Assembly: GCF_005146945.1 (NCBI RefSeq)
Contig: NZ_SWMS01000006.1
Coordinates: 62,001-126,000, forward strand
DNA from: Prauserella endophytica
GTDB lineage: Bacteria > Actinomycetota > Actinomycetes > Mycobacteriales > Pseudonocardiaceae
Direction of reading: 5' to 3'
Length of the DNA stretch: 64,000 nucleotides
This document shows positions 42,384-50,222 of this stretch, piece by piece (positions within the stretch are counted from its first letter, which is position 1; each line of letters starts with the position of its first letter). The notes beneath the pieces were generated by a model that was given only the letters and a program-made list of their open reading frames with translations, was not told where the DNA came from and searched no databases. Position numbers and translations under genes: made by a program.

Positions 42384-43267
42384 GCCGCCCGTACGGACCT
42401 TGGTGAACCGGTATTCGCACGCGCCCTCTTGCGGGCGCGGAGCACGACCCCGTAGGCGAGCGGGGCGAGGCGCAGCGGCTCGGGTGCCCTGCGGTACACC
42501 GCCCGCACCGTGCGGGCGAAGCGTTCCAGCCTGCGCTGGTCACGATCGGTCCACGGCAGGCCGAGCCGTTCGCGCAGCACGGGAGGCAGGGTACCCACCG
42601 TCGTCATCCGCACCAGCCTGCCCGACGGCACCGCAACGACCTTCCACAGTGGATCCGGGAGCAGTGGCCACGGCTTCTTCGGGTGGGTGAGCGCGGCCAG
42701 CACGTCCTCGGTGCTCCGGTTGGCCTCCAGCGTCGAGTTCACCATCTCGTCGAAGTGCGACTGCGCGGCCTTCCAGCCGGGCGCGAGGTGCTGAGGCTTG
42801 ATCCCGAGGGCGAGGCCGACGGCGCGGAACTCGCGCCACATCCGCTCCAGCTCGGCGTCGGTGAAGGGCTCGCCGAACCACGCGGCGGTGTCCACCATGT
42901 ACTTCGCGAGCGTGAGGTGCACCCACGCGTAGGCCTCGGGATCGAGCGCGTGGTAGCGCCTGCCCTCGGAGTCGACGCCCTTGATGCCCTTGTGCAGCTC
43001 GAGCAGCCTGCGGCCCTCGGCGTGGGCGCCCTGGCCCATGCCGTACACGAAGCGGATGGTCGACAGGTGCGTGCGCCAGGCCCGCACCCACGGCTTCTCC
43101 TTGAACTCGGAGTGGTCGAGCACCCCGGCGCCCACCACCGGATGCGCCACCTGCAGCAGCAGGCCGGTGCCCGCCAGGAAGACCCCCGGTGCGGCGGCGA
43201 AGCGTTCCCACGTCACCGAGCCGGGCCCGGGCAGCTCGCCCGCTCCGGCCATGGTGTCGTCGTCCAT
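42380..43267 (-). CDS. DUF2236 / MpaB-type oxygenase family protein, first gene of the mce operon
   Basis: 295 residues of the DUF2236 (oxygenase MpaB) family, which includes rubber-cleaving latex-clearing protein and MpaB, heme or metal oxygenases. Visible: LLLQVAHPVVGAGVLDHSEF near residue 35, WRTHLSTIRFVYGMGQGA near 68, YAWVHLTLAKYMVDTAAWFG near 115. The ATG at 43267 has GGAGG 7 bases upstream. It overlaps yrbEA by 4 bp, so it is a true member of the mce transcript. A role in oxidising the imported hydrophobic substrate is inference from position. Confidence 0.85.
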   Translation of the reverse strand: MDDDTMAGAGELPGPGSVTWERFAAAPGVFLAGTGLLLQVAHPVVGAGVLDHSEFKEKPWVRAWRTHLSTIRFVYGMGQGAHAEGRRLLELHKGIKGVDSEGRRYHALDPEAYAWVHLTLAKYMVDTAAWFGEPFTDAELERMWREFRAVGLALGIKPQHLAPGWKAAQSHFDEMVNSTLEANRSTEDVLAALTHPKKPWPLLPDPLWKVVAVPSGRLVRMTTVGTLPPVLRERLGLPWTDRDQRRLERFARTVRAVYRRAPEPLRLAPLAYGVVLRARKRARANTGSPRSVRAA

Positions 43268-43316
43268 GACTGGCCTCCGTGATGGCACCGTTGCGAATCC
43301 CGATTAACCTAGCTGT

Positions 43317-43336
43317 TTGACATGGGTCGTTGTCAA
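43317..43336. promoter_or_regulatory. Inverted repeat TTGACA-N8-TGTCAA upstream of mce operon
   Basis: A perfect 6-bp inverted repeat with an 8-bp spacer, midway between the DUF2236/mce start (43267) and the double-HTH TetR start (43410). Probably the regulator's operator; TTGACA could also serve as a -35 box for the rightward gene. Confidence 0.55.
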
Positions 43337-43409
43337 GTCGTGCTCGATCCGCCCGAGTAGAGTCGAATCGTTAGCCAGGACAACGGTTGTGCGAGTCGGA
43401 GGTCACGCG

Positions 43410-44603
43410 ATGAAGCAGTCGGAGCCCGTGCCCGCGGCGCCGACCCGGAGCCGGACCGACCGAAAATCCCAGCTCGCCACGATCGCCGCGAACCTGTTCT
43501 GCGAACGCGGCTACCACGCCGTCGGCCTCGGGGACATCGCGACCGAGGCCGGCATCACGGGCCCCGCGATCTACAAGCACTTCCGGAACAAGCAGGCGAT
43601 CCTGGCCTACGCGGCGGCGGACCTCGCCTCGGCGATCGAAGGGGTGCTGGCCGAGGTGCCCGCTTCCGGACCGCCGTGGGAACGGCTCGACCAGGTGGTC
43701 CGCGCGCTGAGCGCCGTCGTGGTCGAGCGGCGCCGGGGCGTGCAGCTCTACCAGTGGGAGCGCCGCTACCTGGACGCGGACGACCACGCGCGGTTCACCG
43801 CGACGATCACCTCGCTCGTCGGCGCGATCGCCGACCTCCTCGGCAAGGCCCGGCCCCGGCTGCCCGCCGCCGACCGCACGACGCTGGCGGCCGCGGCGTG
43901 CAGCGCGATCGCGAGCCTCTCCACCCACCGCACGCAGGTCTCCCCGAGGGTCGCCGCGGCTGGGCTGCGCGCGATCGCGCTGGGCGTGCTCGCCACCGGG
44001 CTGCCGCCCCGGCTCGCCGCCGCCGGGAACGGGCACCCGCTTCCGGCCGCCATCGGCGACTTCGTGTCCCGCCGCGAGCGGCTACTGGTGTCGGCGCTGC
44101 GGCCGTTCCGCGAGCGCGGGTTCCACGCCGTGACGATGGAGGACATCGGTGCCGCCGCCGGTATCGGCGGGTCCAGTGTGTACCGGCACTTCGCCAGCAA
44201 GGGCGACCTGCTCGCCGCCGTCTACTACCGGGCGGCCGACCGGCTCGCCGTCGCCACGAGCACGGCGATCGAAGGGGCGCGCGACCCTGGGGAGGCGCTG
44301 CGCAGGCTGGTGGACGCCTACATCGAGTTCTCCTATCTGGACAGTGACCTGGCCGCGGTCTACCTGTCGGAGTACGGGAACCTGCCCGCCGACGACCGGC
44401 ACGCGCTGCGCAAGGTGCAGCGCGAGCACGTGGAGCAGTGGGTGCGGCTCGTGGTCGCCGTGCGGGAGGACACGCGCACCAGCTACGCGCGGCTGGCCGT
44501 GCACGCGGCGCTCAACATCGTGCACGACCTCTCGATGGCCCGGCACCGGCACACCGACGCCGACCAGATCAAGCACCTGGTCTTCGCCGCGCTCGCGAGC
44601 TAG
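43410..44603 (+). CDS. Tandem TetR regulator (two HTH domains), probable mce regulator
   Basis: 397 residues, twice the normal TetR length. First HTH at about residues 18-65 (GLGDIATEAGITGPAIYKHF), with its helical domain to about 200. Second HTH at about 225-272 (TMEDIGAAAGIGGSSVYRHF), with a second helical domain to the end. So it is a fused pair, effectively an intramolecular dimer. Such double TetR proteins are known in actinobacteria near lipid genes. Divergent from the mce operon with an inverted repeat between them, so it likely controls lipid import. Start ATG 43410 follows GGAGG. Confidence 0.9.
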   Translation: MKQSEPVPAAPTRSRTDRKSQLATIAANLFCERGYHAVGLGDIATEAGITGPAIYKHFRNKQAILAYAAADLASAIEGVLAEVPASGPPWERLDQVVRALSAVVVERRRGVQLYQWERRYLDADDHARFTATITSLVGAIADLLGKARPRLPAADRTTLAAAACSAIASLSTHRTQVSPRVAAAGLRAIALGVLATGLPPRLAAAGNGHPLPAAIGDFVSRRERLLVSALRPFRERGFHAVTMEDIGAAAGIGGSSVYRHFASKGDLLAAVYYRAADRLAVATSTAIEGARDPGEALRRLVDAYIEFSYLDSDLAAVYLSEYGNLPADDRHALRKVQREHVEQWVRLVVAVREDTRTSYARLAVHAALNIVHDLSMARHRHTDADQIKHLVFAALAS

Positions 44604-44621
44604 CGGCGCGGCTCAGGCTCG

Positions 44622-44674
44622 GCAGTGAAGGCCACCTTCACTGCGTTGGGCGCAGTGAAGGTGGCCTTCACTGC
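44622..44674. terminator. Long perfect hairpin, GCAGTGAAGG family copy 1
   Basis: Arms of 24 bp, 44622-44645 and 44651-44674, are perfectly complementary around a 5-nt loop (TTGGG). Each arm (GCAGTGAAGGCCACC then TTCACTGCG) is itself nearly palindromic, so two smaller hairpins could form instead. It sits between convergent TetR genes ending at 44603 and 44701. Likely a bidirectional terminator; related copies are at 49422 and 61308. Confidence 0.8.
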
Positions 44675-44700
44675 GGTTCGGCCCCTGCGCTCCGGCGCCC

Positions 44701-45285
44701 TCAGCCGCGTTCGCCGAAGAGCAGGCCTGCCGTATTCCGGAAGAGGTCCTCGGGTGCGCGATCGGCCACGAGGCGGCGGAGGTTGTCGCCCCGCCACAGG
44801 GTCGCGAACCCGTGGGCGAGCGACCACGCGGCGATCGTGGCGAGCCCGGTGTCGTCGCCCCGCCGCGCGGCCGGCATCGCGGCGACCCCGTCGCGCAGCA
44901 CCCGGCCCGTGCGTTCCTGCGCGGCGACGAGCTCGGGCGCGTCGCGGTGGTGCAGGTCCGGCCGGAACATCACCTCGAAGTGCGCGGGATGGTCCAGCGC
45001 GAAGCGGACGTAGCGCACCCCCAGCTCCTCCAGCCTGGCCGAGCCGGCGCCGAGTGCCTGCCCGAACGCCGCCGCGAGCAGCTCGTACCCCTCCACGGCC
45101 AGCGCGGTGAGCAGGCCGGCCTTGTCCTTGAAGTGATGCGCGGGCGCGGCGTGGGAGACGCCGGCGCGCCGGGCGAGGTCACGCAGGCTGACCGCGCCTG
45201 GGCCCTCCGCGGTGATCACCTCGATCGCGGCGTCGAGAACGGCACGGCGCAGGTCGCCGTGGTGGTACGAGCGGGGTGCGGCCAT
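44701..45285 (-). CDS. TetR-family regulator
   Basis: 194 residues. N-terminal SYHHGDLRRAVLDAAIEVI and HTH VSLRDLARRAGVSHAAPAHH place it in a common actinobacterial TetR subgroup with a TetR_C-type ligand domain (HPAHFEVMFRPDLHHRDAPE). The only nearby gene on its strand is the lipase upstream, 108 bp away; the target is not evident. Confidence 0.88.
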   Translation of the reverse strand: MAAPRSYHHGDLRRAVLDAAIEVITAEGPGAVSLRDLARRAGVSHAAPAHHFKDKAGLLTALAVEGYELLAAAFGQALGAGSARLEELGVRYVRFALDHPAHFEVMFRPDLHHRDAPELVAAQERTGRVLRDGVAAMPAARRGDDTGLATIAAWSLAHGFATLWRGDNLRRLVADRAPEDLFRNTAGLLFGERG

Positions 45286-45393
45286 GCGGGCATCCTACGA
45301 CGAGTCTAGTCATTGACAAGTTTAGGGCCCGGCGGACGCAGAAGTGCTCATGCGCGGGGTGCCCGGCCTGGTCCGGTGGCTGTGGCGGCCCCG

Positions 45394-46293
45394 TCAGCAC
45401 ACGGGCGGGCTCGCGTTCGCGGGATCGAGGGCGTTCTCAACGAGCCGCAGTGCCGCCGGGTCGTAGGAGATCCCGACGTGCTCGGTGAGCCTGCCGGGGC
45501 AGAAGTCCTGCAGCGTCTGGTTGGTGACGTTCGGAGCCGGCGCGAGGAACGAGGACGTGTACGGCGTCACCACCTCGTCGAAGACGGTGGCGATCACGGT
45601 GTAGTCCACCGCCGGATCGGTCTCGCCGTCCGCGTTCAGCTCCGTGAGGAAGTCCGAGCCCGCGAACTGCTGGCGGCACGCGGCGCACAGCAGGTTGACG
45701 AGCTCGGCGGGGATCACGTTCAGCAGCTTGCTCAGCGCGAACAGTGTGGTGCCGTGGTTGGACGGCGTGAGCGCCACGAGCGAGGCGACCTCGGCCGCGC
45801 CGCCGAGGTTATCGATGTAGTACCGCGGCATCAGGCTGCCCTGCGAGTGCCCGACGAGGTCGACCTTCTCGGCGCCGGTCGCCGCGAGGACGTCGTCGAC
45901 GAACGCGGCGAGCCGGGCGGCGGACGCGGGAATGTCGCCGGTGCCCTGGATCGGGTTCCCGGCAAGGCCGCCGTAGTTCAGCGCGAAAACGCAATAGCCC
46001 TGTTCCGCGAGCCGGGGTGACAGTGCGGCCCAGTTGTTGTAGCGGTTCTCGAACGTTCCGTGCACCAGCACCACCGGATTCGGATGTTCCGGTCCGGGGC
46101 GGCACGAAAAATCGTTGGCGCCGGGCGGGGTCGCCGTCGGGTGGGCGAGCGAATAGGTGAGCGCGGAGACGAAGTTGTGCTGGGGCGGAGCTTCCGCTTG
46201 TGGTGTGGCCTGGGCGGTTCCGGCCCCCAGCGCGGTGACGGTGGCCAAGGCGAAAGCGGCGAGTGCGCGGGCGAAGGGCGGTCGTCTCGTCAT
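45394..46293 (-). CDS. Secreted alpha/beta-hydrolase lipase
   Basis: 299 residues with a signal peptide (basic start MTRRPPFARAL, hydrophobic core, likely cleavage after GTAQA near residue 29). Lipase-class features: oxyanion region VVLVHGTFENRYNNWAAL near 75, nucleophile elbow LVGHSQGSLMPRYYI near 147, and a late histidine in EHVGISYDPAALRLVE. Four or more cysteines in the mature part suggest disulfides. It probably hydrolyses extracellular esters or triglycerides. The ATG at 46293 has GAGGAA upstream; the frame is open further to 46395 but lacks a signal there. Confidence 0.9.
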   Translation of the reverse strand: MTRRPPFARALAAFALATVTALGAGTAQATPQAEAPPQHNFVSALTYSLAHPTATPPGANDFSCRPGPEHPNPVVLVHGTFENRYNNWAALSPRLAEQGYCVFALNYGGLAGNPIQGTGDIPASAARLAAFVDDVLAATGAEKVDLVGHSQGSLMPRYYIDNLGGAAEVASLVALTPSNHGTTLFALSKLLNVIPAELVNLLCAACRQQFAGSDFLTELNADGETDPAVDYTVIATVFDEVVTPYTSSFLAPAPNVTNQTLQDFCPGRLTEHVGISYDPAALRLVENALDPANASPPVC

Positions 46294-46446
46294 TGAGCTT
46301 CCTCGGTTCTCGGGGCCGGAATTGCCGTACGAGAATGGTGGCGGGAAAGCTCCGGGCTCAATACCCCGTCCGGGTGGACGCCATTTCTTTGTCATCGGCG
46401 TGACAAATGGCCGATCCGTTCTCCGGCGGGCCGTGCCAAAACGCCC

Positions 46447-46698
46447 TCAGGCGGCGACCGGCTGCTTGGCGACCAGTTCCCGCCCCGCGTCGGTGAGCAC
46501 GGCGGGCACCCGTTGCCCGATCAGGCCGGGTCTGCCCGGCCTGATGAGCCCGTGGTGGCTGAGCGCGTGCGCGGTGAACTGGTCGCAGCACGGCACGCCG
46601 TCGACGAACAGGTCGGGTTCGCGGCTGCACGTGAGCTGCGCGCGGCCGGCGGCGACGGCCTTCAGCATGGCCAGCGAGCTGCGGCTGGTGGTGTCCAT
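46447..46698 (-). CDS. Small uncharacterised protein, 83 residues
   Basis: 83 residues starting MDTTSRSSLAMLKAVAAGRA, with cysteines in TCSREPDLFVDGVPCCDQF and a C-terminal part (RVPAVLTDAGRELVAKQP) that reads like the wing helix of a winged-HTH protein. AAGGAG is 6 bases before the ATG, a strong ribosome-binding site. No family recognised. It lies after the TetR gene at 46827 on the same strand, 128 bp away. Confidence 0.7.
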   Translation of the reverse strand: MDTTSRSSLAMLKAVAAGRAQLTCSREPDLFVDGVPCCDQFTAHALSHHGLIRPGRPGLIGQRVPAVLTDAGRELVAKQPVAA

Positions 46699-46826
46699 GG
46701 CGGGCTCCTTCCGAGGTCCTTCACCAGTACGTCGGACCCGGCGGCGCGAATTCGACACCGGCCCGCACATCTCCTCGGACTCTTTCCGGAGCCGGACCGT
46801 TCCCCGGCAGGTGTGCGGAGGCGGGT

Positions 46827-47579
46827 TCAGCCCCGCCTGGCCGCCACGTAGGCCTCGATGCCGTCGAGGACCCGCCGCACGCCGAAGTCGAGATCGAGGT
46901 CCACGCCCTCGTCGGCCAGGCCGGACGGTGCGAAGGCGCCCTCGCTGACGAGCTTCGCCAGCGAGGGGAATCGCTCGGCGTCCACGAACTCGCGTAGCAG
47001 GGCGTCGTAGCCTGCCTCGGACTCCGCCGCGCTGATCCCGGCCTGCGCGCGGGCGCGCTCGACACCGAACGCGATCCCGGCCAGCTCCCGCACAGCGCCC
47101 AGCAGGAACATGACCGTCGAGATCAGCTCGCCGTCGGTCAGCCCAGCGTGGGCGAGGGGCCGCAGCGCCGCCTCGAACCAGGCCAGCTGGCCCGGCCCGA
47201 TGGGCGGGGCGCTCACCTTGGCCTCGAGCGCCCACGGGTGCAGCCGGTACATCGCCCACAGCGCGCGGACCCACGCCTCGATCTCCTCGCGCCAGTCCCG
47301 CACCTCGCCGGTGAAGACCGGCGGACCGTCGGAGGCGCGGTCCAGCATGACCTCCACGAGCCGCTCCTTGCTCGGCACGTAGCGGTACAGCGACATGGTC
47401 GTGAAGCCGAGCTCCTTGGCCACGCGCTGCATCGACAGGGCCTCCAGGCCCTCCTCGTCGGCGACGCGCACCCCGGCGGCCACGATGTCCTCCAGCGTCA
47501 GCTTGGGCTTCGGGCCCCGGCTCGGCCGCTCGGAGGCTCCCCAGAGCAGCTCGACGCGCTTCCTCGGATCTTCCGCCAT
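46827..47579 (-). CDS. TetR-family repressor of the DrrAB-like exporter
   Basis: 250 residues of the TetR subgroup with the TetR_C1 domain. HTH about 30-78 (SMQRVAKELGFTTMSLYRYV). C-terminal domain with ALWAMYRLHPWALEAKV and GLTDGELISTVMFLLGAVRE. The start is ATG 47579 (an adjacent GTG at 47582 is possible). Divergent from an ABC drug-type exporter with a textbook double operator between them (47616-47659), so it most likely represses both itself and the exporter and is released by an exported compound. Confidence 0.92.
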   Translation of the reverse strand: MAEDPRKRVELLWGASERPSRGPKPKLTLEDIVAAGVRVADEEGLEALSMQRVAKELGFTTMSLYRYVPSKERLVEVMLDRASDGPPVFTGEVRDWREEIEAWVRALWAMYRLHPWALEAKVSAPPIGPGQLAWFEAALRPLAHAGLTDGELISTVMFLLGAVRELAGIAFGVERARAQAGISAAESEAGYDALLREFVDAERFPSLAKLVSEGAFAPSGLADEGVDLDLDFGVRRVLDGIEAYVAARRG

Positions 47580-47615
47580 CACACCCCAACTCGTCGTGCT
47601 TGACGACCATCCTAA

Positions 47616-47659
47616 AACTGTGTATCACTTACACGAAATAGTGTAGTTGATACACAGTT
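47616..47659. promoter_or_regulatory. Nested double TetR operator
   Basis: Two 15-bp palindromes, GTGTATCACTTACAC (47620-47634) and GTGTAGTTGATACAC (47641-47655), are each GTGTA-N5-TACAC. Together they form a larger inverted repeat whose outer 12-bp arms, AACTGTGTATCA and TGATACACAGTT, match perfectly. It fills the 97-bp gap between the TetR gene and the ABC exporter. Confidence 0.88.
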
Positions 47660-47676
47660 GGATAGGGGGCTCCACG

Positions 47677-48612
47677 ATGGAGCAGGCGATCGAAGTGCGG
47701 GGGCTGCGGAAGTCCTACGGGGACATCGAGGTGCTCAAGGGCATCGATCTGAGCGTCGAGCGGGGGAGCCTGCTCGCGCTGCTCGGTCCCAACGGCGCGG
47801 GCAAGACGACGACGGTGCGGATCCTCAGCACGCTGCTCGAACCCGACGGCGGCGTCGCGAGGGTCAACGGTCACGACGTGGTGGCGCAGGCGGCGGCGGT
47901 GCGCGGGTCGATCGGGCTGACCGGGCAGCAGACGGCCGTCGACGAGCTGCTCACCGGCTACGAGAACCTGGTGCTGATGGGCAGGCTCTTCCGCCTGCGC
48001 ACGGGCGCGGCGAGACGCCGGGCCCGGGAGCTGCTCGCCAGGTTCGACCTCGAGGACGCCGCTGACCGGCTCGTGCGGACGTACTCGGGCGGGATGCGGC
48101 GCAGGCTCGACCTCGCGATCAGCCTCGTCACGTCGCCGCCGGTGCTGTTCCTCGACGAGCCCACCACCGGGCTCGACCCGCGCAGCCGCGGCGGCGTGTG
48201 GGAGACGGTGCGGGACCTGCTCGCGAGCGGGGTGACCGTGCTGCTCACCACGCAGTACCTGGAGGAGGCCGATCAGCTCGCCGGGCACGTCGCCGTGGTG
48301 GACGGCGGCCGGATCGTCGCCGAGGGCAGCCCCTCGGAGCTCAAGCGGCACGTCGGCGCCGAGCGGCTGGAGCTGACCTTCGCCGACGAGAGGGCGCTCG
48401 CGGCGGCGAGCCGGGTCCTCGCGGCCGAGGAGCCCCGCGCAGGCGGCCCGCTGGCCCTGAGCCTGCCCGTCGAGCACGCCAAGGACGTCAAGCGGATGCT
48501 CGACCAGCTCGCGGAGTCCGGTGTGGAGCCCGACCGGCTCTTCGTCGCCGAGCCCACGCTCGACGACGTCTTCCTGACCCTCACCGGACAGCCCACCGGA
48601 GGCACCCGATGA
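47677..48612 (+). CDS. ABC exporter ATP-binding protein (DrrA-like)
   Basis: 311 residues. Walker A GPNGAGKTTT near residue 38, Q-loop TGQQTAVDELLTG near 85, signature YSGGMRRRLDLAISL near 136, and Walker B VLFLDEPTTGLDPRSR near 158. A C-terminal extension (about 230-311) is typical of DrrA/daunorubicin-resistance ATPases. The ATG at 47677 has AGGGGG upstream. Overlaps the permease gene by 4 bp. Exports a drug or lipid-like compound together with the permease. Confidence 0.93.
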   Translation: MEQAIEVRGLRKSYGDIEVLKGIDLSVERGSLLALLGPNGAGKTTTVRILSTLLEPDGGVARVNGHDVVAQAAAVRGSIGLTGQQTAVDELLTGYENLVLMGRLFRLRTGAARRRARELLARFDLEDAADRLVRTYSGGMRRRLDLAISLVTSPPVLFLDEPTTGLDPRSRGGVWETVRDLLASGVTVLLTTQYLEEADQLAGHVAVVDGGRIVAEGSPSELKRHVGAERLELTFADERALAAASRVLAAEEPRAGGPLALSLPVEHAKDVKRMLDQLAESGVEPDRLFVAEPTLDDVFLTLTGQPTGGTR

Positions 48613-49409
48613 CCACCGTGACCCCGCCCGCCCCTGCCGGCCCTTCGGCGTACTGGGCGCTCAACGACTCGCGCGCGCTGATCGGCCGTTGCCTGCGCCA
48701 CATCGCGCGCAGCCCCGAGCAGCTGATGCTCATGTTCTTCCTGCCGATCATGCTGCTGCTGATGTTCCGTTACCTCTTCGGTGGCGCGATCAGCACCGGC
48801 GGCGTCTCCTACGTCAACTACGTGCTCGCCGGGATCATCACGGTGGCCGTCACCTTCAACGCCACCGCCACGAGCGTCGCGGTGTGCTCGGACCTCCAGG
48901 AAGGGATCGTCGAGCGGTTCCGGTCGATGCCGGTGCGGGGATCGGCCGTGCTCGTCGGGCACGTGGTGGCCGCGCTCGTGCGCCACGTCATTTCGATCGC
49001 GGTGATGATCGGTGTCGGCTTCCTGGTCGGCTTCCGGCCGCAGGCCGGGTTCGGGCAGTGGTGCGCGGCGCTGGGGCTGCTCCTGCTCTTCGCCACCGCC
49101 GTGTCGTGGATCGCCGCCGTGCTCGGGATTGTCGCCAAGACGGTCGAGGGCGCCAGCGGGCTGAGCATGCCGCTCGTGTTCATTCCGTACGTCGGCAGCG
49201 CGCTCGTGCCGCCGAGCACCATGCCCGACGGGCTGCGGGCGTTCGCGGAGAACCAGCCCGTGAGCCACGTCGCCGACGCGGTGCGGGCCTTGTTCACGGG
49301 CGCGCCGGTGGGAGACGCCGCCTGGCTCGCGGTGGTGTGGTGGGCGGGCATCATCGTCGTGGTCGTGCCGCTCGCGGGCCGGCTGTTCCGGCGCCGGGCC
49401 GCGGGGTGA
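48609..49409 (+). CDS. ABC-2 type permease (DrrB-like)
   Basis: 266 residues with six predicted helices. The ABC-2 family pattern is visible: RSPEQLMLMFFLPIMLLLMF near residue 35, VCSDLQEGIVERFRSMPVRG near 93, and NQPVSHVADAVRAL near 215. Coupled to the ATPase by an ATGA overlap. Membrane half of the exporter controlled by the divergent TetR. Confidence 0.92.
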   Translation: MTTVTPPAPAGPSAYWALNDSRALIGRCLRHIARSPEQLMLMFFLPIMLLLMFRYLFGGAISTGGVSYVNYVLAGIITVAVTFNATATSVAVCSDLQEGIVERFRSMPVRGSAVLVGHVVAALVRHVISIAVMIGVGFLVGFRPQAGFGQWCAALGLLLLFATAVSWIAAVLGIVAKTVEGASGLSMPLVFIPYVGSALVPPSTMPDGLRAFAENQPVSHVADAVRALFTGAPVGDAAWLAVVWWAGIIVVVVPLAGRLFRRRAAG

Positions 49410-49421
49410 CCCATCAGCTCG

Positions 49422-49529
49422 GCAGTGAAGGCCACCATCACTGCATGGAATCAGACTCAGCGGCGCGGAGCGCCTCCGTCTGGGTGGTGGAGGGAGACGG
49501 GCGGGCGCAGGCAGGGTGGCCTTCACTGC
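49422..49529. terminator. GCAGTGAAGG-family hairpin copy 2, with expanded loop
   Basis: GCAGTGAAGGCCACC (49422-49436) pairs perfectly with its reverse complement at 49515-49529. The loop is 78 bp instead of 5, and contains its own small hairpin (GGCGC/GCGCC). It lies between the convergent permease (ends 49409) and the frameshifted membrane gene (ends 49537). Confidence 0.7.
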
Positions 49530-49536
49530 GGACGGG

Positions 49537-50063
49537 TCAGCCGCGGCACCGGCGCCGGTAGTAGGCGACGGTGACCGCGGCCAGCAGCGGTCCCCACAGC
49601 AGCAGCGGCAGGTAGCAGGCGAGCAGCAGCGCCTTCCAGCCGTCGCCGGTGAACTCCAGGCCCGCAAGGGTCGGGTCACGGAAGGCGAAGAGCCAGATCG
49701 CCTCCACCGCCACCGCTCCCAGCGCGGCGGGCACGATCGCGGCGACCTGATCCGCCTGCCGCCGAGCACCGGCACCCAATGCGGCAGCCGCTCGCCCCAC
49801 GGCCGCACCAGGCCCAGCGTCAGCAACGCCAGCAGCTCGATACCGATGCTGAGGCCGATCACGTAGGCGGTGTCCGCGCCGTGCAGGTGCACTTCCTGCC
49901 CACCGTCGCGCAGCCCGAGTGGCAGGCCCAGCCCGAGCAGGATCCGCCAGAGCCCGGACGGCAGCGTGACGAGGGGGACGAGGTGCGCGGCGACCACCGC
50001 CCAGCGCGGGGCTGGACGGCCGTCGCGAGCGAGCGGGTCGGCGGTGGCGAGAGCTGTGGTCAT
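49537..50063 (-). pseudogene. Frameshifted four-helix membrane protein gene
   Basis: Two frames make one protein of about 175 residues. From ATG 50063: a hydrophilic start (MTTALATADPLARDG), helix WAVVAAHLVPLVTLPSGLWR, then AYVIGLSIGIELLALLTLGL and PHWVPVLGGRR near 49763. The coding sense then continues one frame over as VAAIVPAALGAVAVEAIWLF and LLLACYLPLLLWGPLLAAVT to the stop at 49537. The break lies around 49745-49765 and equals loss of one base. Similar small integral membrane proteins of unknown function are frequent in actinobacteria. Confidence 0.75.
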
Positions 50064-50222
50064 GGGTTCCACGGTCGTCGCGCACGCCGGGCGCGGCCTC
50101 CCGCCGGAGCGGGTCCCGCGCCCCTCCCGAGAGGGAGAAAAACCTCTTCCGATTGCGGACGAAAAGTGGCCGGAATCGCCCGTAGTGTTCAGGTCGTCAG
50201 CCAGAACCGAGAGGACGGGACC

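Noticed and set aside
31722-43267. Naming the operon mce1 or mce4
   Set aside because: The fadD and DUF2236 context does not match either mycobacterial operon closely enough; subunit letters are assigned by order and lipobox only.
45295-45325. Operator for the TetR at 44701 (CTAGTCATTGACAAGTTTAG)
   Set aside because: Only the outer CTA/TAG bases are symmetric; this is too weak to call.
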